Translations under genes and position numbers: made by a program
Source of the DNA: Anaerolineae bacterium
GTDB taxonomy: Bacteria > Chloroflexota > Anaerolineae > Promineifilales > Promineifilaceae
Assembly (NCBI GenBank): GCA_028277515.1
Contig: JANQGC010000212.1
Location: 1-6,415 of the forward strand
Reading direction: 5' to 3'
DNA: 6,415 bases
The notes under the pieces: model-generated
Seen by the model: the letters and a program-made list of their open reading frames with translations, nothing else
Databases searched by the model: none
What the model was told of the DNA's origin: nothing
In this document: positions 5,657 to 6,415 of the stretch, piece after piece
Layout of the letters: each line of letters starts with the position of its first letter
Numbering within the stretch: position 1 is the first letter of the stretch

Positions 5657-6190
5657 ATGAAAAAAGCTGATTTAATTATTCACCCGGTACGTTTCCGAAT
5701 TTTGCGTCTGCTTGATGCGCAAGAAATGACAACGGCCGACATCGGAGAAACATTAGCCGATGTACCCAACTCATCGATCTACCGCCATTTAAAACTGCTG
5801 CTGGATGGGGGCTTGATCGAAGTGGCTGATACACGCCTGGTCAAAGGCATTCAAGAAAAAACATACCGCTTGATTCAGCCGGCAACCCTGGACCCAGGCG
5901 ACGTTGCTTCATGGACGGCCGAAGATCACCTCCATTATTTCACTACTTATGTATTGACCTTGATCAGCGATTACGAACGGTATGTCCGCCATGCCCAAGA
6001 AAAAACCGGCTTCATCGACATGGTTTCCGATCGCGTAGGCTATCGTGAAGTCGAATTTTGGGCAACAAAACAAGAATTGGATAAGGCTATCGGAAAAATG
6101 AGCCAGGCCATCCAACCATTACTTAACAACAAACTTGGGGATGAACGAAGACGATACAAAATATCAACCATTCTTCACCCACAGGAATAA
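5657..6190 (+). CDS. ArsR-like winged-helix transcriptional regulator
   Basis: The 177-residue product opens with MKKADLIIHPVRFRILRLL, a hallmark first helix of ArsR-like/HTH_20 regulators. A helix-turn-helix follows: TTADIGETL (25-33) and recognition helix NSSIYRHLKLLLDGG (38-52). A beta wing spans about 54-72. Residues 73-177 form a mainly helical C-terminal part, probably for dimerisation or ligand sensing. No cysteine cluster of metal-sensing ArsR proteins is seen, so a metal ligand is unlikely. Proteins of this type often precede membrane protein or transporter genes. It heads an operon with the gene 13 bases downstream and probably controls its own promoter through the twin palindromes just upstream. 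The ATG has no Shine-Dalgarno: the preceding bases are C-rich then A-rich. Initiation may rely on a leaderless transcript, an A-rich context or a structured leader. Confidence 0.85.
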   Translation: MKKADLIIHPVRFRILRLLDAQEMTTADIGETLADVPNSSIYRHLKLLLDGGLIEVADTRLVKGIQEKTYRLIQPATLDPGDVASWTAEDHLHYFTTYVLTLISDYERYVRHAQEKTGFIDMVSDRVGYREVEFWATKQELDKAIGKMSQAIQPLLNNKLGDERRRYKISTILHPQE

Positions 6191-6192
6191 AA

Positions 6193-6197
6193 AAGGA
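6193..6197 (+). promoter_or_regulatory. Shine-Dalgarno of the membrane protein gene
   Basis: AAGGA lies six bases before the ATG at 6204 and just after the regulator's stop at 6188-6190. This supports a separately initiated but co-transcribed second gene. Confidence 0.7.
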
Positions 6198-6203
6198 TTC
6201 TCA

Positions 6204-6415
6204 ATGGATAAGTTAGATATACGTCGTGTTTTATTCTACAATCTCTTTGCATTTGGGTTTTCATGGATCATTGCCCTGGTCATTTTCCTGACCGGAGGTC
6301 TCGTCAACAGCAACCCCATCCAGCAGGGTAGCCCGATAACCTGGGCCTTTCCACTGCTAGTCATTTATATGTTAGGTCCTACGGTGGGCAATATCGGCGC
6401 TCGTTTGGTCACCCG
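6204..6415 (+). CDS. Membrane protein, probable CPBP-type intramembrane protease family (3' end missing)
   Basis: Seventy codons are present before the window ends. The N-terminus MDKLDIRRVLFYNL is followed by a transmembrane helix (about 11-31). A second hydrophobic segment (about 47-58) ends in YMLGPTVGNIGARLVT. The LGP-x-x-x-N/A-I-x-x-R-L-V/I-T pattern after the second helix resembles the N-terminal part of CPBP (Rce1/CAAX-processing-like) integral membrane proteins, where it precedes the catalytic EExxxR motif. That motif would lie beyond the window, so the family call is an inference. Close spacing to the regulator gene indicates one operon, and the regulator probably controls this protein. 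Confidence 0.6.
   Translation, partial: MDKLDIRRVLFYNLFAFGFSWIIALVIFLTGGLVNSNPIQQGSPITWAFPLLVIYMLGPTVGNIGARLVT

Overview
The window carries five protein-coding genes with a clear layout. It looks like accessory or secretome-rich chromosome of an environmental bacterium. My best guess is Chloroflexota (Anaerolineae, Ardenticatenia or a relative). The guess rests on the style of the large secreted protein, whose VCBS/FG-GAP blades are interrupted by a jelly-roll-like middle region, and on the HTH regulator placed before a CPBP-type membrane protein. This is inference from recall and no search was run. Base composition is moderate, and there are no rRNA, tRNA, transposase or CRISPR signals.

Region 1 (2-3208, +): the 3' part of a very large secreted protein with eight visible DxDxDG-type calcium loops, a central block of about 375 residues that splits the propeller blades, and a duplicated C-terminal GWN domain. 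It ends at a strong hairpin (3223-3263) that could terminate transcription in both directions. Region 2 (3264-3410): a convergent intergenic space holding a compact nested palindromic element, a candidate REP/MITE-like repeat. Region 3 (3411-4583, -): a secreted, membrane-anchored leucine-rich-repeat protein with plant-type 24-residue repeats, a fibronectin-III-like module and a C-terminal transmembrane anchor. Its real start is probably an internal ATG rather than the longer TTG start.

Region 4 (4827-5252, -): a small ferritin-like diiron protein with both ExxH ferroxidase motifs. It is closed by a textbook intrinsic terminator (4726-4751) and preceded by a leader with a long inverted repeat. 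Region 5 (5253-5656): a 404-base divergent regulatory region. It holds a near-consensus sigma70-type promoter (5518-5546) overlapped by AT-rich dyads resembling iron-responsive (Fur-like) boxes, followed by two 15-bp near-palindromes that are exact reverse complements of each other. Region 6 (5657-6415, +): an ArsR-like winged-helix regulator and, 13 bases downstream, the N-terminus of a CPBP-type membrane protein running off the window. These two form an operon that is probably autoregulated.

Nothing here is demonstrably a new system. The most interesting parts are the layered operator architecture at 5518-5643, which may link iron storage to the regulator/CPBP pair, and the palindromic element at 3273-3370.
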